Assembly: GCA_038229415.1 (NCBI GenBank)
Contig: JBBROM010000014.1
Span: 1 to 64,000, forward strand
DNA length: 64,000 nucleotides
DNA from: JANXUR01 sp038229415
GTDB lineage: Bacteria > Acidobacteriota > Terriglobia > Terriglobales > Acidobacteriaceae
Direction: 5' to 3'
Shown: one piece after another, positions 34,722 through 43,346 of the stretch
How positions within the stretch are numbered: position 1 is the stretch's first letter
Layout: the number at the start of each line of letters is the position of its first letter
The notes under the pieces: generated by a model
The model's database searches: none
Seen by the model: the letters and a program-made list of their open reading frames with translations, nothing else
What the model was told of the DNA's origin: nothing
Position numbers and translations under genes: made by a program

Positions 34722-34837
34722 GTGTCATCTTGAGCCCAGTCAGGCTAGAGCGAAGTTTTTGTATTGGGTGTCATCTTGAGCGGAGTGAGAGGAACGCCGC
34801 AATCGCGGCGTTCCTCTCACGAAGTCGAAAGACCCCT
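34722..34837. repeat. Dispersed repeat after infB, with 16-bp hairpin
   Basis: GTGTCATCTTGAGC occurs twice (34722 and 34768). The second copy runs 34768-34837: conserved left end, a perfect 16-bp stem (34785-34800 with 34805-34820, loop AATC), and a right end GAAGTCGAAAGACCCCT. The same left and right ends, in inverse orientation and around a different stem, occur at 63216-63280. The hairpin may also help to end the infB transcript. Confidence 0.8.
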
Positions 34838-34923
34838 ACCGCGCCATGATCTGCAACGCTGCTTGCTGTTTTAGCCACAGGTCGCAAGAGCTGCGCGAAT
34901 TAGTTGTATGCAAATTTGAAATT

Positions 34924-35244
34924 GTGCCCATCGCCTACCTAACCCTGGAGTTGCGGATCGAGGGCGCGCATTCCCTGAAGGACAAACGTCAGGTGGTGCG
35001 CAGCGTCAAAGATCACTTGCGCAACGCCTTCAACGTTTCCGTAGCCGAGCTCGACCCTTCGGAAGCATGGCAGCGAGCCACGATTGGCGTGGTGGCGATT
35101 TCCCCGTCGCGAGACTATCTAGACGGTCTGATGAAGAATGTGGAAGACGCCGCCGTTCGTACCGCTAACAGCGGTGGCGCGGACGTGGTAGACGCGGTGT
35201 GGGACTTTCTGACGGAGCAGGATTCAGGGAACTTGCAGGAGTAA
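34924..35244 (+). CDS. DUF503 (YlxP-like) protein
   Basis: About 106 residues with the DUF503 pattern: AYLTLELRIEGAHSLKDKRQ, then VRSVKDHLRNAFNVSVAEL and ATIGVVAISPSRDYLDGLMK. The family (YlxP in Bacillus) has no settled function but nearly always sits between infB and rbfA, as here, and a role in ribosome biogenesis is suspected. The start is uncertain: GTG 34924 places the start right at the conserved strand but shows no clear Shine-Dalgarno site; the frame is open upstream to 34846 with non-conserved residues. 55 nt separate it from rbfA. Confidence 0.85.
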   Translation: MPIAYLTLELRIEGAHSLKDKRQVVRSVKDHLRNAFNVSVAELDPSEAWQRATIGVVAISPSRDYLDGLMKNVEDAAVRTANSGGADVVDAVWDFLTEQDSGNLQE

Positions 35245-35299
35245 CACCCAGAGCGGACATATTTCGGGTATTCTCATCCGTTTAATCCTCGGTAAAAAT

Positions 35300-35722
35300 A
35301 TGCAGCCACAAGGCCCTACTTATCGCCGTGAACGCATGGAAGAAGCATTGCGCGAGGAAGTCAGCATCATCCTCGAAGGCGAGCTCGCCGACCCGCGCAT
35401 CGGGCTGGTGACGGTGACCGAGATCAAACTCGGAACCGGCGGCAAGTCCGCGCACATTTTCGTTTCGGTGGTGGGTGATGACGATGAGGCCGAGCAGTGC
35501 ATGAAGGGCCTCGAAGCCGCCAAGGGCTACATCCGCCGCGAGCTGACCGACCGGCTCGCGCTGCGCCATTGCCCCGAATTGCAGTTTCATCTTGACCGTT
35601 CAGAGCAGCACCACGGACGGATTGATACGTTGCTTACCCGGATGGAGAAGCGAAAGCCGAAAACGGTTAAAGCTGCTCCGCGAGAGACGCCAGAGCAGCC
35701 AGAAAAGACACCGGAGAGTTAA
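35300..35722 (+). CDS. rbfA: 30S ribosome-binding factor RbfA
   Basis: RbfA binds the 30S subunit during late 16S rRNA maturation, notably in the cold. The KH-like core is complete: YRRERMEEALREEVSIILEGELADPRIG, then VTVTEIKLGTGGKSAHIFVSVV, and YIRRELTDRLALRHCPELQFHLDRS. 140 residues with a lysine/proline-rich tail. The next gene (DHH phosphoesterase) begins about 38 nt further on. Confidence 0.97.
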   Translation: MQPQGPTYRRERMEEALREEVSIILEGELADPRIGLVTVTEIKLGTGGKSAHIFVSVVGDDDEAEQCMKGLEAAKGYIRRELTDRLALRHCPELQFHLDRSEQHHGRIDTLLTRMEKRKPKTVKAAPRETPEQPEKTPES

Positions 35723-35759
35723 AAGTTTCTACGTTGCCGGGGCACCGGCGATTTTGCCT

Positions 35760-36707
35760 ATGCTGGAGCAGGTTCTCAACGCGATAGAAGGCCGCCAGAG
35801 CTTTCTGCTAACTTCGCACGCGCGTCCGGATGGCGACGCCATTGGTTCGCTGCTGGCGCTGCGCAGCCTGCTGCTGCAAATGGACAAACGGGTTGACGTA
35901 GTAATGCACGACCCAGTGCCGCGCGTCTACCGCACGCTGCCCACCGCGGACCAGATATTGCAGGCACCACAGGTGTATGGCGAGTACGATGCCGCAATTC
36001 TGTTGGAATGCGACTCCACGCAACGCTCGCATCTGTCCGGCCTCGAACGCTACTTCCTGATCAACATTGACCATCATCAGAGCGGACGCGCATTTGCCCG
36101 CGTCAACTGGATTGACCCACATGCTTCCTCAACCGCTGAGTTGATCTTTCGCCTGGTGCGCGCCACTGGCACGCAGCTTACGCCAGAAATGGCGACGTGC
36201 CTCTATGCAGCCGTGCTCACCGATACTGGCGCGTTCGCCTACAACAGCACCAATGCCGATACGTTTTCGCTGGCGCGAGAACTGACGCTGGCCGGAGCCG
36301 ATCCGGCCATGATCGCACGCGGAATTTATTTTTCTCATGCCCCGGCCAAGATTCGTTTGCTGGGCGCGGCACTCTCGACGCTAAGCATTGAGAATGAGAT
36401 CGCGTGGATGCTGGTGACGCAGGCACAGATGGAGCAGTTTGGTGCTCTGGAAGAGGACTGCGAAGGTTTGGTGAACTACGCGCTTTCCATCCAAGATGTT
36501 CAGGTGGCGGTGTTCTTCCGCGAGATTCCTGGGAATCGCTTTCGCGTGAGTTTGCGCAGCAAGGGCAAGGTAAACGTGGCCGCAGTTGCCGAGCACTTTG
36601 GCGGCGGAGGGCATGAGTGCGCCAGCGGATGCTCGGTGCTGGGTGACATCGAGTTAGCAGCGGAGCTGGTGCTGGCGCAGGTGCGTTTGCAGGCGGAGAC
36701 TTCTTGA
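35760..36707 (+). CDS. DHH family phosphoesterase (NrnA-like oligoribonuclease/pAp phosphatase)
   Basis: 315 residues with DHH motifs: SHARPDGDAIGSLLAL (motif I), NIDHHQSG (motif III), AVLTDTGAFAYNST (motif IV), and a DHHA1 domain ending with GGGGHECASGCSV, which binds the substrate phosphate. The family includes NrnA, which degrades short RNA and dephosphorylates 3'-phosphoadenosine 5'-phosphate; its place after rbfA is the same as in many bacteria. The start at ATG 35760 gives MLEQVLNAIEGRQSF; the frame is open further upstream within rbfA but without conservation. The stop overlaps the TTG start of the next gene by 4 nt. Confidence 0.92.
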   Translation: MLEQVLNAIEGRQSFLLTSHARPDGDAIGSLLALRSLLLQMDKRVDVVMHDPVPRVYRTLPTADQILQAPQVYGEYDAAILLECDSTQRSHLSGLERYFLINIDHHQSGRAFARVNWIDPHASSTAELIFRLVRATGTQLTPEMATCLYAAVLTDTGAFAYNSTNADTFSLARELTLAGADPAMIARGIYFSHAPAKIRLLGAALSTLSIENEIAWMLVTQAQMEQFGALEEDCEGLVNYALSIQDVQVAVFFREIPGNRFRVSLRSKGKVNVAAVAEHFGGGGHECASGCSVLGDIELAAELVLAQVRLQAETS

Positions 36708-38353
36708 CCGACTCCAACTCATTTGCGAGACGCTGGCAGACCGCGACCGCCGAGTGGCTGGCGTTGGCGGGGTTCTGCTTCCTATTCTTGTTCGCCGGGC
36801 TCGGCAACTTTGGCCTGCTCGGTCCCGACGAACCTCGCTACGCGCAGGTGGCGCGCGAGATGTTTGAACGTGGCGATTGGGTCACACCGACTCTAAGCGG
36901 CCTGCCCTGGCTGGAAAAACCCGTGCTCTATTACTGGGAGGCGATGGCTTCGTACTCGCTGTTTGGCGTGAGTGACTGGGCGGCACGCCTGCCCGGAGCA
37001 TTTTCTGCAACACTGATGGTGTTTGGCGTTTTTCTCTTCTTTCGGCGTTTCCGTCCCGGGGCACAACTGGATGCTGCACTGATCGTTCTGGCATCGGTAG
37101 CGGCAGTAGGCTTTGGACGTGCTGCCTCCACCGATATGCCGTTGGCATCGAGTTTTGTGCTGGCCATGCTGGCGTGGTTTGCATGGGTGGAAACCGATTC
37201 GCGTCGCTGGCTGGCAGTATTTTATTTTTTCAGCGCAGTGGGCGTATTGGCCAAGGGGCCGGTGGCGGTCTTTTTTGCGGTAGTGGTGATCGTGATATAC
37301 GCGCTGTGGATGCGCGTGCCAGGTTTGATCTGGCGAACGCTATGGTTGCCCGGCATTGTCATCTTTCTGGCGACGATGCTGCCTTGGTATGTCGCGGTGC
37401 AACTGAAGAATCCCGAGTTCTTTCGCGTTTTCTTCCTCGAACACAATCTAGCTCGTTTTAGTAGCAATCTCTACCGTCACGAGCAACCGTTCTGGTATTA
37501 CATTCCCGTGGCTCTGGCGGGATGGTTGCCGTGGACGGCGTTAGTCGTCTCTTGCCTGGTATCGGCGGTGCGTTGGCGTGGCGCGAAGCCCGCAGCTGCA
37601 AAACACGATTTAGAGTCATCTTCTGGCGACACCTTCGAACCGCTTCTCGCCATTTGGACCCTTGTACCGATCTTGTTTTTTTCAATTTCACATTCCAAGT
37701 TGCCCGGCTATATCTTGCCCGCATTGCCTGCCGGGGCCATGCTACTGGCCAATCGCCTGTGGCGGATGCGGAATGAGAATGCCATGCTTCCGCAATGGCT
37801 CATGTTGGTTCACGCGTTGGTCGCTGCGGCGTTGATTTTGCCTGCTTTGTGGATGGAGCCGCTCCTGCTTCGTCAGCCGATTCCCACCATCCTGCTGATG
37901 GAAGGAATAGGAATTGCGGCACTTACGGCACCGGTGATCTTTCTTCTTTTGCGCAGACGCGGACTCGGTGCGCTGCGCATCGCCACGATTCTTCCTGTGG
38001 CCTTTCTGATGTTGACGATTTTGCGCAGTGGTGGCCCGTGGATGGACGCAACTTCTTCCGCGAGAAGTGTGGATACGGTGCTGCGCCAAATAGATGGCAA
38101 GGGATTGCCGGTGGCAATCGCTGGCGCTTCACGTTCGACTGAATATGGCTTGCAGTTTTACCGCAATCACAGCATTGCCAACTACGAGCGCGGAGAAATA
38201 CCTGCCGAGGAACATCTGTTGGTGGCAAAGGGAAAGTCGAGCGAGGAAGTGAAAGCACTGTTGCCGGGGCGACGTGCTGTCCGCGTTGGCGTGATGGGGC
38301 CGCAGAAACTCGAATTCTACTGGGTACAGGCTGCGGACACTGCTTCCCACTAG
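36704..38353 (+). CDS. Glycosyltransferase family 39 (ArnT/PMT-like) membrane protein
   Basis: 549 residues with about twelve membrane segments. The N-terminal periplasmic loop carries GPDEPRYAQVAREMFERGDWVTP, the signature of ArnT-like GT-C lipid-linked sugar transferases, with the catalytic Asp/Glu pair in DEPRY, followed by LPWLEKPVLYYWEAM. It probably moves a sugar from undecaprenyl phosphate to lipid A or another envelope acceptor; the real substrate is not visible. The start is TTG 36704, overlapping the preceding stop by 4 nt, so the two are co-translated. Confidence 0.9.
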   Translation: MTDSNSFARRWQTATAEWLALAGFCFLFLFAGLGNFGLLGPDEPRYAQVAREMFERGDWVTPTLSGLPWLEKPVLYYWEAMASYSLFGVSDWAARLPGAFSATLMVFGVFLFFRRFRPGAQLDAALIVLASVAAVGFGRAASTDMPLASSFVLAMLAWFAWVETDSRRWLAVFYFFSAVGVLAKGPVAVFFAVVVIVIYALWMRVPGLIWRTLWLPGIVIFLATMLPWYVAVQLKNPEFFRVFFLEHNLARFSSNLYRHEQPFWYYIPVALAGWLPWTALVVSCLVSAVRWRGAKPAAAKHDLESSSGDTFEPLLAIWTLVPILFFSISHSKLPGYILPALPAGAMLLANRLWRMRNENAMLPQWLMLVHALVAAALILPALWMEPLLLRQPIPTILLMEGIGIAALTAPVIFLLLRRRGLGALRIATILPVAFLMLTILRSGGPWMDATSSARSVDTVLRQIDGKGLPVAIAGASRSTEYGLQFYRNHSIANYERGEIPAEEHLLVAKGKSSEEVKALLPGRRAVRVGVMGPQKLEFYWVQAADTASH

Positions 38354-38457
38354 TGCCCTGTTGGTGCGCGGTGTACTCCCTCTTTCGCTGGGGTGAATGA
38401 AGTTCTAAACTCCAGAAGGGGCAGGGCAACTGCGAGTTGCCCGCGCGGGCATACTTC

Positions 38458-39405
38458 TTGGAAATTATCGAACTTCGGCATTTTAGTTCCGGCGACCTGC
38501 GGCCGCTGCTTCAGGCGGAGTGCCAGGCTTGGCACTCGCAGCTCGACTGGGACTACTCCGGCTCGGTGGAGATGGTGCTGCGGTATGTGGATTCGAAGAT
38601 TCTGCCCGGATTCGCCGTGCTGGAACGCGGGCGGATGCTGGGCTATGCGTTCTATGTATTGGAAGGCTCCAAGGGCGTAGTGGGCGATGTGTTCGTGGAT
38701 CGCTCACCTGGCACCGAAGCCGCGAGCGTGGCGGTTGAAACGCGGTTGCTGCACCAGATTATTCGAGCGGTGCAAGAGTCTCCTGGCGTCTTCCGAGCAG
38801 AAGCGCAACTTTTGCTGCAACCAACTGGCGATGCCGCTGGCCCGTTTGTGGCCGCTGGGTTCGCGCGCCATCCCCGGCTGTTTATGGCGCTTGGATTGGA
38901 AGCCTTGGCTGCGACTTCCGCCGAGGGGATGGAAGCATTCACTATTCGTCCCTGGGGAGAGACTGACTTTCAGGTGGTCGCGGGGCTCATCAGCAGTGCA
39001 TATTTGCATCATGTGGATGCGGAGATCAACGACCAGTATCAATCCACCAGCGGTTCACTGCGATTCCTGAACAACATCATTCGCTTTCCGGGATGCGGAA
39101 CGTTTGACCCGCAATCATCCTTTCTGGCGTTCGATAACCACTCTCGCCAGTTGGCGGGGGCGATTCTGTGCTCGAAGATTCGTTCGGATGTGGGGCATGT
39201 CACCCAGATATGCGTGCTGCCGCAGCATCGCGGCAAGAAACTGGGCGAGCACTTGATGGACTGCACGACGGCGAATCTGCGGCAACGCGGCTTCCGCTCG
39301 ATCTCATTAACGGTGACGCAGGAGAATCGGGTGGCGGTCGCTCTCTACGAGAAGCTGGGCTTCCAAACCCGGCACATCTTCGATGCGTTTGTATGGAACC
39401 GGTAA
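38458..39405 (+). CDS. GNAT family N-acetyltransferase, probably tandem domain
   Basis: About 315 residues. The second half is a clear GNAT domain: HVTQICVLPQHRGKKLGEHL is motif A with the acetyl-CoA pyrophosphate loop, then ISLTVTQENRVAVALYEKLGF, motif B. The first half (FSSGDLRPLLQAECQAWHSQL, FAVLERGRMLGYAFYVLEG) has the same alpha/beta look but lacks a good pyrophosphate loop, so it may be a degenerate GNAT copy. The substrate is unknown. TTG 38458 or TTG 38437 could be the start; neither has a convincing Shine-Dalgarno site. Confidence 0.8.
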   Translation: MEIIELRHFSSGDLRPLLQAECQAWHSQLDWDYSGSVEMVLRYVDSKILPGFAVLERGRMLGYAFYVLEGSKGVVGDVFVDRSPGTEAASVAVETRLLHQIIRAVQESPGVFRAEAQLLLQPTGDAAGPFVAAGFARHPRLFMALGLEALAATSAEGMEAFTIRPWGETDFQVVAGLISSAYLHHVDAEINDQYQSTSGSLRFLNNIIRFPGCGTFDPQSSFLAFDNHSRQLAGAILCSKIRSDVGHVTQICVLPQHRGKKLGEHLMDCTTANLRQRGFRSISLTVTQENRVAVALYEKLGFQTRHIFDAFVWNR

Positions 39406-39421
39406 GAGAAATCCTCGTGGC

Positions 39422-39607
39422 TTAGCGATGCAGCAGCGGCAGCAGATACATCACCCAACCGGCCACAAATAACCCTCCGACAAAAACTCCGAAGCTCTGC
39501 AAGCCATAGCGCAACATTTCGCGCGGAGTGTTTTTCTGCGTGATGCCGAAGACCACGGACGCGAACAAGGCATAGAGAATAGCGGCGCTGAAGTGAGAGA
39601 GGTTCAT
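39422..39607 (-). CDS. Small two-segment membrane protein
   Basis: 61 residues with two predicted membrane segments (FSAAILYALFASVVFGIT and YGLQSFGVFVGGLFVAGWVM). I do not recognise it. It begins with ATGA overlapping the stop of the gene upstream (39604), which supports it as a real gene translated together with the DUF6677-like protein. Confidence 0.6.
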   Translation of the reverse strand: MNLSHFSAAILYALFASVVFGITQKNTPREMLRYGLQSFGVFVGGLFVAGWVMYLLPLLHR

Positions 39608-40011
39608 GACTTTTTTCCGATGGCAATGTGGTAAGCGTCCGCCACAGCAATGAAGTTTAGCAGTCCAGCCCCTACCAGAAACACGGTACCGTAAGCGGCG
39701 GCTGCTCGCTGCATCACGCCAGAGCCGAGCTCAAGAGCGCGGCTCACGATGTAAAGCGCGCCTGCCCCCACCTGCCCGACGAAGCTGAGAATCTCCAGCA
39801 CATCGCCTCCATTCGGCGCGTACACGTGGCCATCCATCTGCAAGCCGAGCCAATACATGGTGAGAATGGAGACCAGGATGAGGGAGCCACGGCCCCACTT
39901 CTTCTGCATCAGGTGACCCGCGCCGGGAATGAACCAGCCGACCGCCGGTACAAGAACCGCCATCGGAGACATCCCCTCGGTTGCCGCCACAGTTGTCTTT
40001 GAGTTTGCCAT
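39604..40011 (-). CDS. DUF6677-like membrane protein
   Basis: 135 residues. A TM2-like start (VLVPAVGWFIPGAGHLMQKKWGRGSLI) is followed by three further membrane segments. The GxGHxxxxxxxRG pattern fits small acidobacterial membrane proteins now called DUF6677; that name is from memory and moderate in confidence. Function unknown. It is followed by a 61-residue membrane protein overlapping by 4 nt, and preceded by an M24 peptidase gene 56 nt upstream on the same strand. Confidence 0.7.
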   Translation of the reverse strand: MANSKTTVAATEGMSPMAVLVPAVGWFIPGAGHLMQKKWGRGSLILVSILTMYWLGLQMDGHVYAPNGGDVLEILSFVGQVGAGALYIVSRALELGSGVMQRAAAAYGTVFLVGAGLLNFIAVADAYHIAIGKKS

Positions 40012-40067
40012 TACTTCCTTTGCTATCTAAACGCATCGCGCTAAATCTGCATTGCAAATCTGCCTAG

Positions 40068-41231
40068 CTAAATCTGCACGATCTCACGCTGAATTCGCCC
40101 GGTGACTTCCGCCGCGCCATTGCGAATTAGCATATCTACTTCGCTGCGGACGCCGAAATTCTTCAAATAAATTCCCGGCTCAACCGAGAAGCACGAATTA
40201 GGCAGAAGTCGACGCTCGTCGTGAACCTCCAGATTATCCAAGTTCGCGCCGTTAGCGTGAATCTCTGTTCCAATCGAGTGCCCGGTGCGATGCGTGAAGT
40301 ATTCGCCATAGCCCGCTGCTTCAATGTGCTCGCGGCCAATGTCATCCACCTGCCATCCGCGCACATCCGCGCCCGCTGCCACCGACGACTTCACAAACTC
40401 AATCGCCTTGTCCCGCGCTTCGGTCACAATGCCAAACACTTTGCGTTGCTCGTCAGAAGGAGTGCCAACACAACCCGTCCAGCAAATATCGTAGAAGCAG
40501 GCGTTCGGCGTGTTCTTTTTGCTCCACAAATCAATCAGCACCCAGTCGCCGAGCTGAATCGGAGAGTGCACGTCCTTCGTCGGCTCATAGTGTGGGTCGC
40601 CGGAGTGGCCATTCACGGCAACGTCCGGGCCATCGCCGCTGACCATATCTTCGCGTGCAAACGCTTCCTGAATCCACTTCTGCATTTCGTATTCGTTAGT
40701 GCCGCCGTTGCGCACGCGCGTGCCGATTTCCTGGAACGCAGCCGCTAGAATCGCATCAATGGCCTTGCCCGCAGCGAAGTGACTTTCAATCTGCTCGACA
40801 CTCCATGTGGCCTCAAACTGTGCCACCAAATCCGCAGAGCTGACGATGTTCTTGCCAAAGCTGCGGATCAACTCCACCGTGCCCGCGTCCACCAGGCCAA
40901 CGTAGAAGATGCGATTGTTCGGCGAGTACTGCATCGCGATGTTTGTGTAGCCCGCAGTCAGCGTCTTGATCTCTTCATCCAACTCGGCCCAGCCGGAATA
41001 AAAGCGCTTGCTACCGGGCAAAGAGTCAAGCCGGAACGCCTCGATGCGATGCACCAGCTTCCTCGGCTCACCGTTGGCGGGAATCAGGTAAAACCACCGC
41101 CGCGAAACCATCATGTCTTCCGGCAGCCCGAGCACGCGATAGGCAATCGCATCGCGATGGTGGTGGTCGTAAAACAGCCATGCGTCGAGCTTGTGCTCGC
41201 GCAACACGGATTGAATGGCGGAAAGATCCAT
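40068..41231 (-). CDS. M24 family (Xaa-Pro type) metallopeptidase
   Basis: 387 residues: an N-terminal creatinase-like domain, then the pita-bread catalytic domain. All five metal ligands can be picked out: Asp in DWVLIDLWSKK, Asp in ACFYDICWTG, His in HRTGHSIGTEIH, Glu in SVEPGIYLKN and Glu in RSEVDMLIRN. This set means that it should be active as an aminopeptidase P or a prolidase-like enzyme in the cytoplasm. Substrate range cannot be told from sequence. A map-type M24 protein is also present at 13068. Confidence 0.92.
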   Translation of the reverse strand: MDLSAIQSVLREHKLDAWLFYDHHHRDAIAYRVLGLPEDMMVSRRWFYLIPANGEPRKLVHRIEAFRLDSLPGSKRFYSGWAELDEEIKTLTAGYTNIAMQYSPNNRIFYVGLVDAGTVELIRSFGKNIVSSADLVAQFEATWSVEQIESHFAAGKAIDAILAAAFQEIGTRVRNGGTNEYEMQKWIQEAFAREDMVSGDGPDVAVNGHSGDPHYEPTKDVHSPIQLGDWVLIDLWSKKNTPNACFYDICWTGCVGTPSDEQRKVFGIVTEARDKAIEFVKSSVAAGADVRGWQVDDIGREHIEAAGYGEYFTHRTGHSIGTEIHANGANLDNLEVHDERRLLPNSCFSVEPGIYLKNFGVRSEVDMLIRNGAAEVTGRIQREIVQI

Positions 41232-41336
41232 AAGAGGAAAAGCGTGCTCACAACGGCGACAGCAATCATTCTAACAAGCGTCAGGGATACAATGCATGGC
41301 CCCGCTCTCGCGCAGGGACGCCACCCCCCGCAAACC

Positions 41337-42599
41337 CTACGTCGCAGCCGTCCGCACGGTCTTGTCGTAAATCCACAACAGCAGCGCTGTACCCACGCCC
41401 ACCGCCGTAACCGACCACCAAATCCCCGAGGGTTGATGCGTCACCTCGCCGAAGTGGCGGATCAAGGCGCCGCCAAACCATCCGGCAATCAGCGACCCGA
41501 TGCCAATCGGCATAAACGCAAAGCCCATGTAGGTGCCCTGCTGCCCCGGCGGAGCAAGACGCGCAATGTACTCATAGTAGCGCGGAGCCTGGACGATTTC
41601 ACCCAACGCAATCGCAATCAGGGTCGCAATCGCCATAGGCACCGACGGATACGCGATCAGCAGCAGCCACGCCAAGCCCGTCATCAGCGTGCCCAAAATA
41701 ATCGCGGTAAATGCCGGCACCTTCTGGCTGAGGAAGTTCACCAGAATCGTCAGGCAGATCACTACAATCGGCCCTGTGATCAGCATCAGTTCGGTGTCAG
41801 CCTTGGCGTCAATGTAGTCGTGAACGTAAAGCGGCAGCGTGATGAACTCCTGCCAATACACCACCCAGTAGCCCGAAAAAATCAGCAGAAACAGCATGAA
41901 TCGCGGATTGGAAAGAACCGTACCAAAATTCTTGGCGGCCTGCGCAAAGCTAGGTGTTTGTTCTTCCCCTGACCGCTTAGGCTCCTTGAAGAAGAACACC
42001 ACCGCAAAAAACATCAGGAAAACACTGACCGCAGCGACGCGGAACACATCTTCCACCCGCATGTGCTGATGCACATACGACGCCACATACGGCCCAGCCG
42101 CGCCACCAATGTTCACCAGCGTGTAATAGATCGAATAACCAATTGAGCGCACGTTCTCTTTCGACGCTCGCGCCGTCGTGCCCACCACGCACGGCTTCAC
42201 CAATGCAATGCCCAGTGCGGGCAGCATCAACACCATGGTGACGAGTACGCCCAGCGGCATCGCGTTGCGCACCGGAGCAAACCAAGGCGAGCCGAGTGAA
42301 CCCAACAGAAAGTACGAGCCGGCAAGGATGAGATACGCTAGCGAAAGCGACCGGCGAAAGCCGAGCCGATCTGCCAGCGTGCCACCAAATGCAGCCAGAA
42401 ACCAGACCAAGCCGCCAAAAAGTCCGGTGAGACGTGTAGCCGATTGCACCTCAAAGTTCAGCGTCTCGTGCAGGTACCGCGCCAGCGATGCAAACGCCGC
42501 ATAGTAGCTGAGGCGCTCGAATAGCTCGCTGATGTTGGCGACCCAAAAGGGACGCTCGAAGCCAGTACGAATTTCGTGGAAACGTTCCGAGAAGGTCAA
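41337..42599 (-). CDS. MFS transporter, POT/peptide-like
   Basis: 420 residues with about twelve membrane segments. The first helix has ELFERLSYYAAFASL, matching the ExxER.xYY motif by which proton-coupled oligopeptide transporters (POT/PTR2) couple to protons, and GGTLADRLGFRRSLSLAYL is the MFS loop 2-3 motif. A peptide or amino-acid conjugate substrate is therefore likely, but the protein is shorter than typical POTs (about 450-500), so other MFS families are possible. It stands alone, 105 nt after the M24 gene in gene order. Confidence 0.82.
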   Translation of the reverse strand: MTFSERFHEIRTGFERPFWVANISELFERLSYYAAFASLARYLHETLNFEVQSATRLTGLFGGLVWFLAAFGGTLADRLGFRRSLSLAYLILAGSYFLLGSLGSPWFAPVRNAMPLGVLVTMVLMLPALGIALVKPCVVGTTARASKENVRSIGYSIYYTLVNIGGAAGPYVASYVHQHMRVEDVFRVAAVSVFLMFFAVVFFFKEPKRSGEEQTPSFAQAAKNFGTVLSNPRFMLFLLIFSGYWVVYWQEFITLPLYVHDYIDAKADTELMLITGPIVVICLTILVNFLSQKVPAFTAIILGTLMTGLAWLLLIAYPSVPMAIATLIAIALGEIVQAPRYYEYIARLAPPGQQGTYMGFAFMPIGIGSLIAGWFGGALIRHFGEVTHQPSGIWWSVTAVGVGTALLLWIYDKTVRTAAT

Positions 42600-42656
42600 C
42601 TCTGACTCTCCATAGTTGCGTCTACCGAACGGATGCGTTGCGATTTCAGAAGCGAA

Positions 42657-42959
42657 CTACTCCAACTTTAGGCGCTCGGCCACTTGCTTCGCCGAAACGC
42701 CCGCAATTCGGACGCGCTTATTGCGGCTACTCTCGCCGGCCACAATACTAACGGAGGAACGCGGAACCTCCAAGAGCTTGGCGAAGAATGCAATACAGGC
42801 TTCGTTGGCCTTGCCGTCCACGGGCGGTGCGGTGAGGGCTACTTTCAGGGCATCGCCGAGCGCGCCCATGACCGCATTGCGTGAGGCACGGGGAGCTACC
42901 TTGATTGCGAAAGTCACACCCCCGTTTCGTTCTTCCAGCGGAATGGGAGGAATTGGCAA
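42657..42959 (-). CDS. DUF167 (YggU) family protein
   Basis: About 100 residues with the DUF167 signature VAPRASRNAVMGALGDALKVALTAPPVDGKANEACIAFFAKLL (quoted in parts: APPVDGKANEACIAFFAK, SIVAGESSRNKRVRI). The family is small, conserved and of unknown function, and typically sits beside yggS. The start is uncertain: TTG 42959 is the first codon after the stop of the preceding gene (42982), and a GTG directly before the TFAIKVAPRAS strand is another option. No strong Shine-Dalgarno site is seen. Confidence 0.85.
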   Translation of the reverse strand: MPIPPIPLEERNGGVTFAIKVAPRASRNAVMGALGDALKVALTAPPVDGKANEACIAFFAKLLEVPRSSVSIVAGESSRNKRVRIAGVSAKQVAERLKLE

Positions 42960-42981
42960 TGAGAGGATCAGGCACCCGTCA

Positions 42982-43341
42982 TCAGATTCGGGGTTTGGTG
43001 GAGGTCGTTTGCTTGACTGAAAAATGGACAAGTAGAGCCACGATGAGCACACCTGCAGGAACCTGTGGTGCCTTGATGAGCGGCACGTCCATGTGCAGTG
43101 CAATCGCAAGGAACAGAACGAGCGTCAAAATGTTGCAGAGGACGCACGTCCAGTTCAGCGGCGTAACGCGGCTCCCGTAGTGCGAACGCAGCAGATTCAG
43201 AATCGCGAGAAAGATTATTGCCAGCCCGCCGCCCTCAAACCAAAGAACATCCATGGTGATCGGGCGCATCAGCCCCAACACACAGTGAGTGACGCCAAAG
43301 GCCAGAAACAGCCAGCCCACGATCCGGTCAAAAAATCGCAC
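42982..43341 (-). CDS. Four-segment membrane protein between YggS and YggU homologues
   Basis: 119 residues with four membrane segments: FFDRIVGWLFLAFGVTHCVL, DVLWFEGGGLAIIFLAILNLL, NWTCVLCNILTLVLFLAIAL, and PAGVLIVALLVHFSV. I do not recognise the family. It starts 5 nt after yggS, and the DUF167 gene follows. In many bacteria the position between yggS and yggU is held by yggT, also a membrane protein, but the P-rich YggT motif is not seen here. Confidence 0.8.
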   Translation of the reverse strand: MRFFDRIVGWLFLAFGVTHCVLGLMRPITMDVLWFEGGGLAIIFLAILNLLRSHYGSRVTPLNWTCVLCNILTLVLFLAIALHMDVPLIKAPQVPAGVLIVALLVHFSVKQTTSTKPRI

Positions 43342-43346
43342 GGTTT

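Noticed and set aside
40779..41972. 397-codon + strand frame over the M24 and MFS genes
   Set aside because: It crosses two clear genes on the other strand and their spacer; the Arg/His/Gln-rich product has no recognisable fold.
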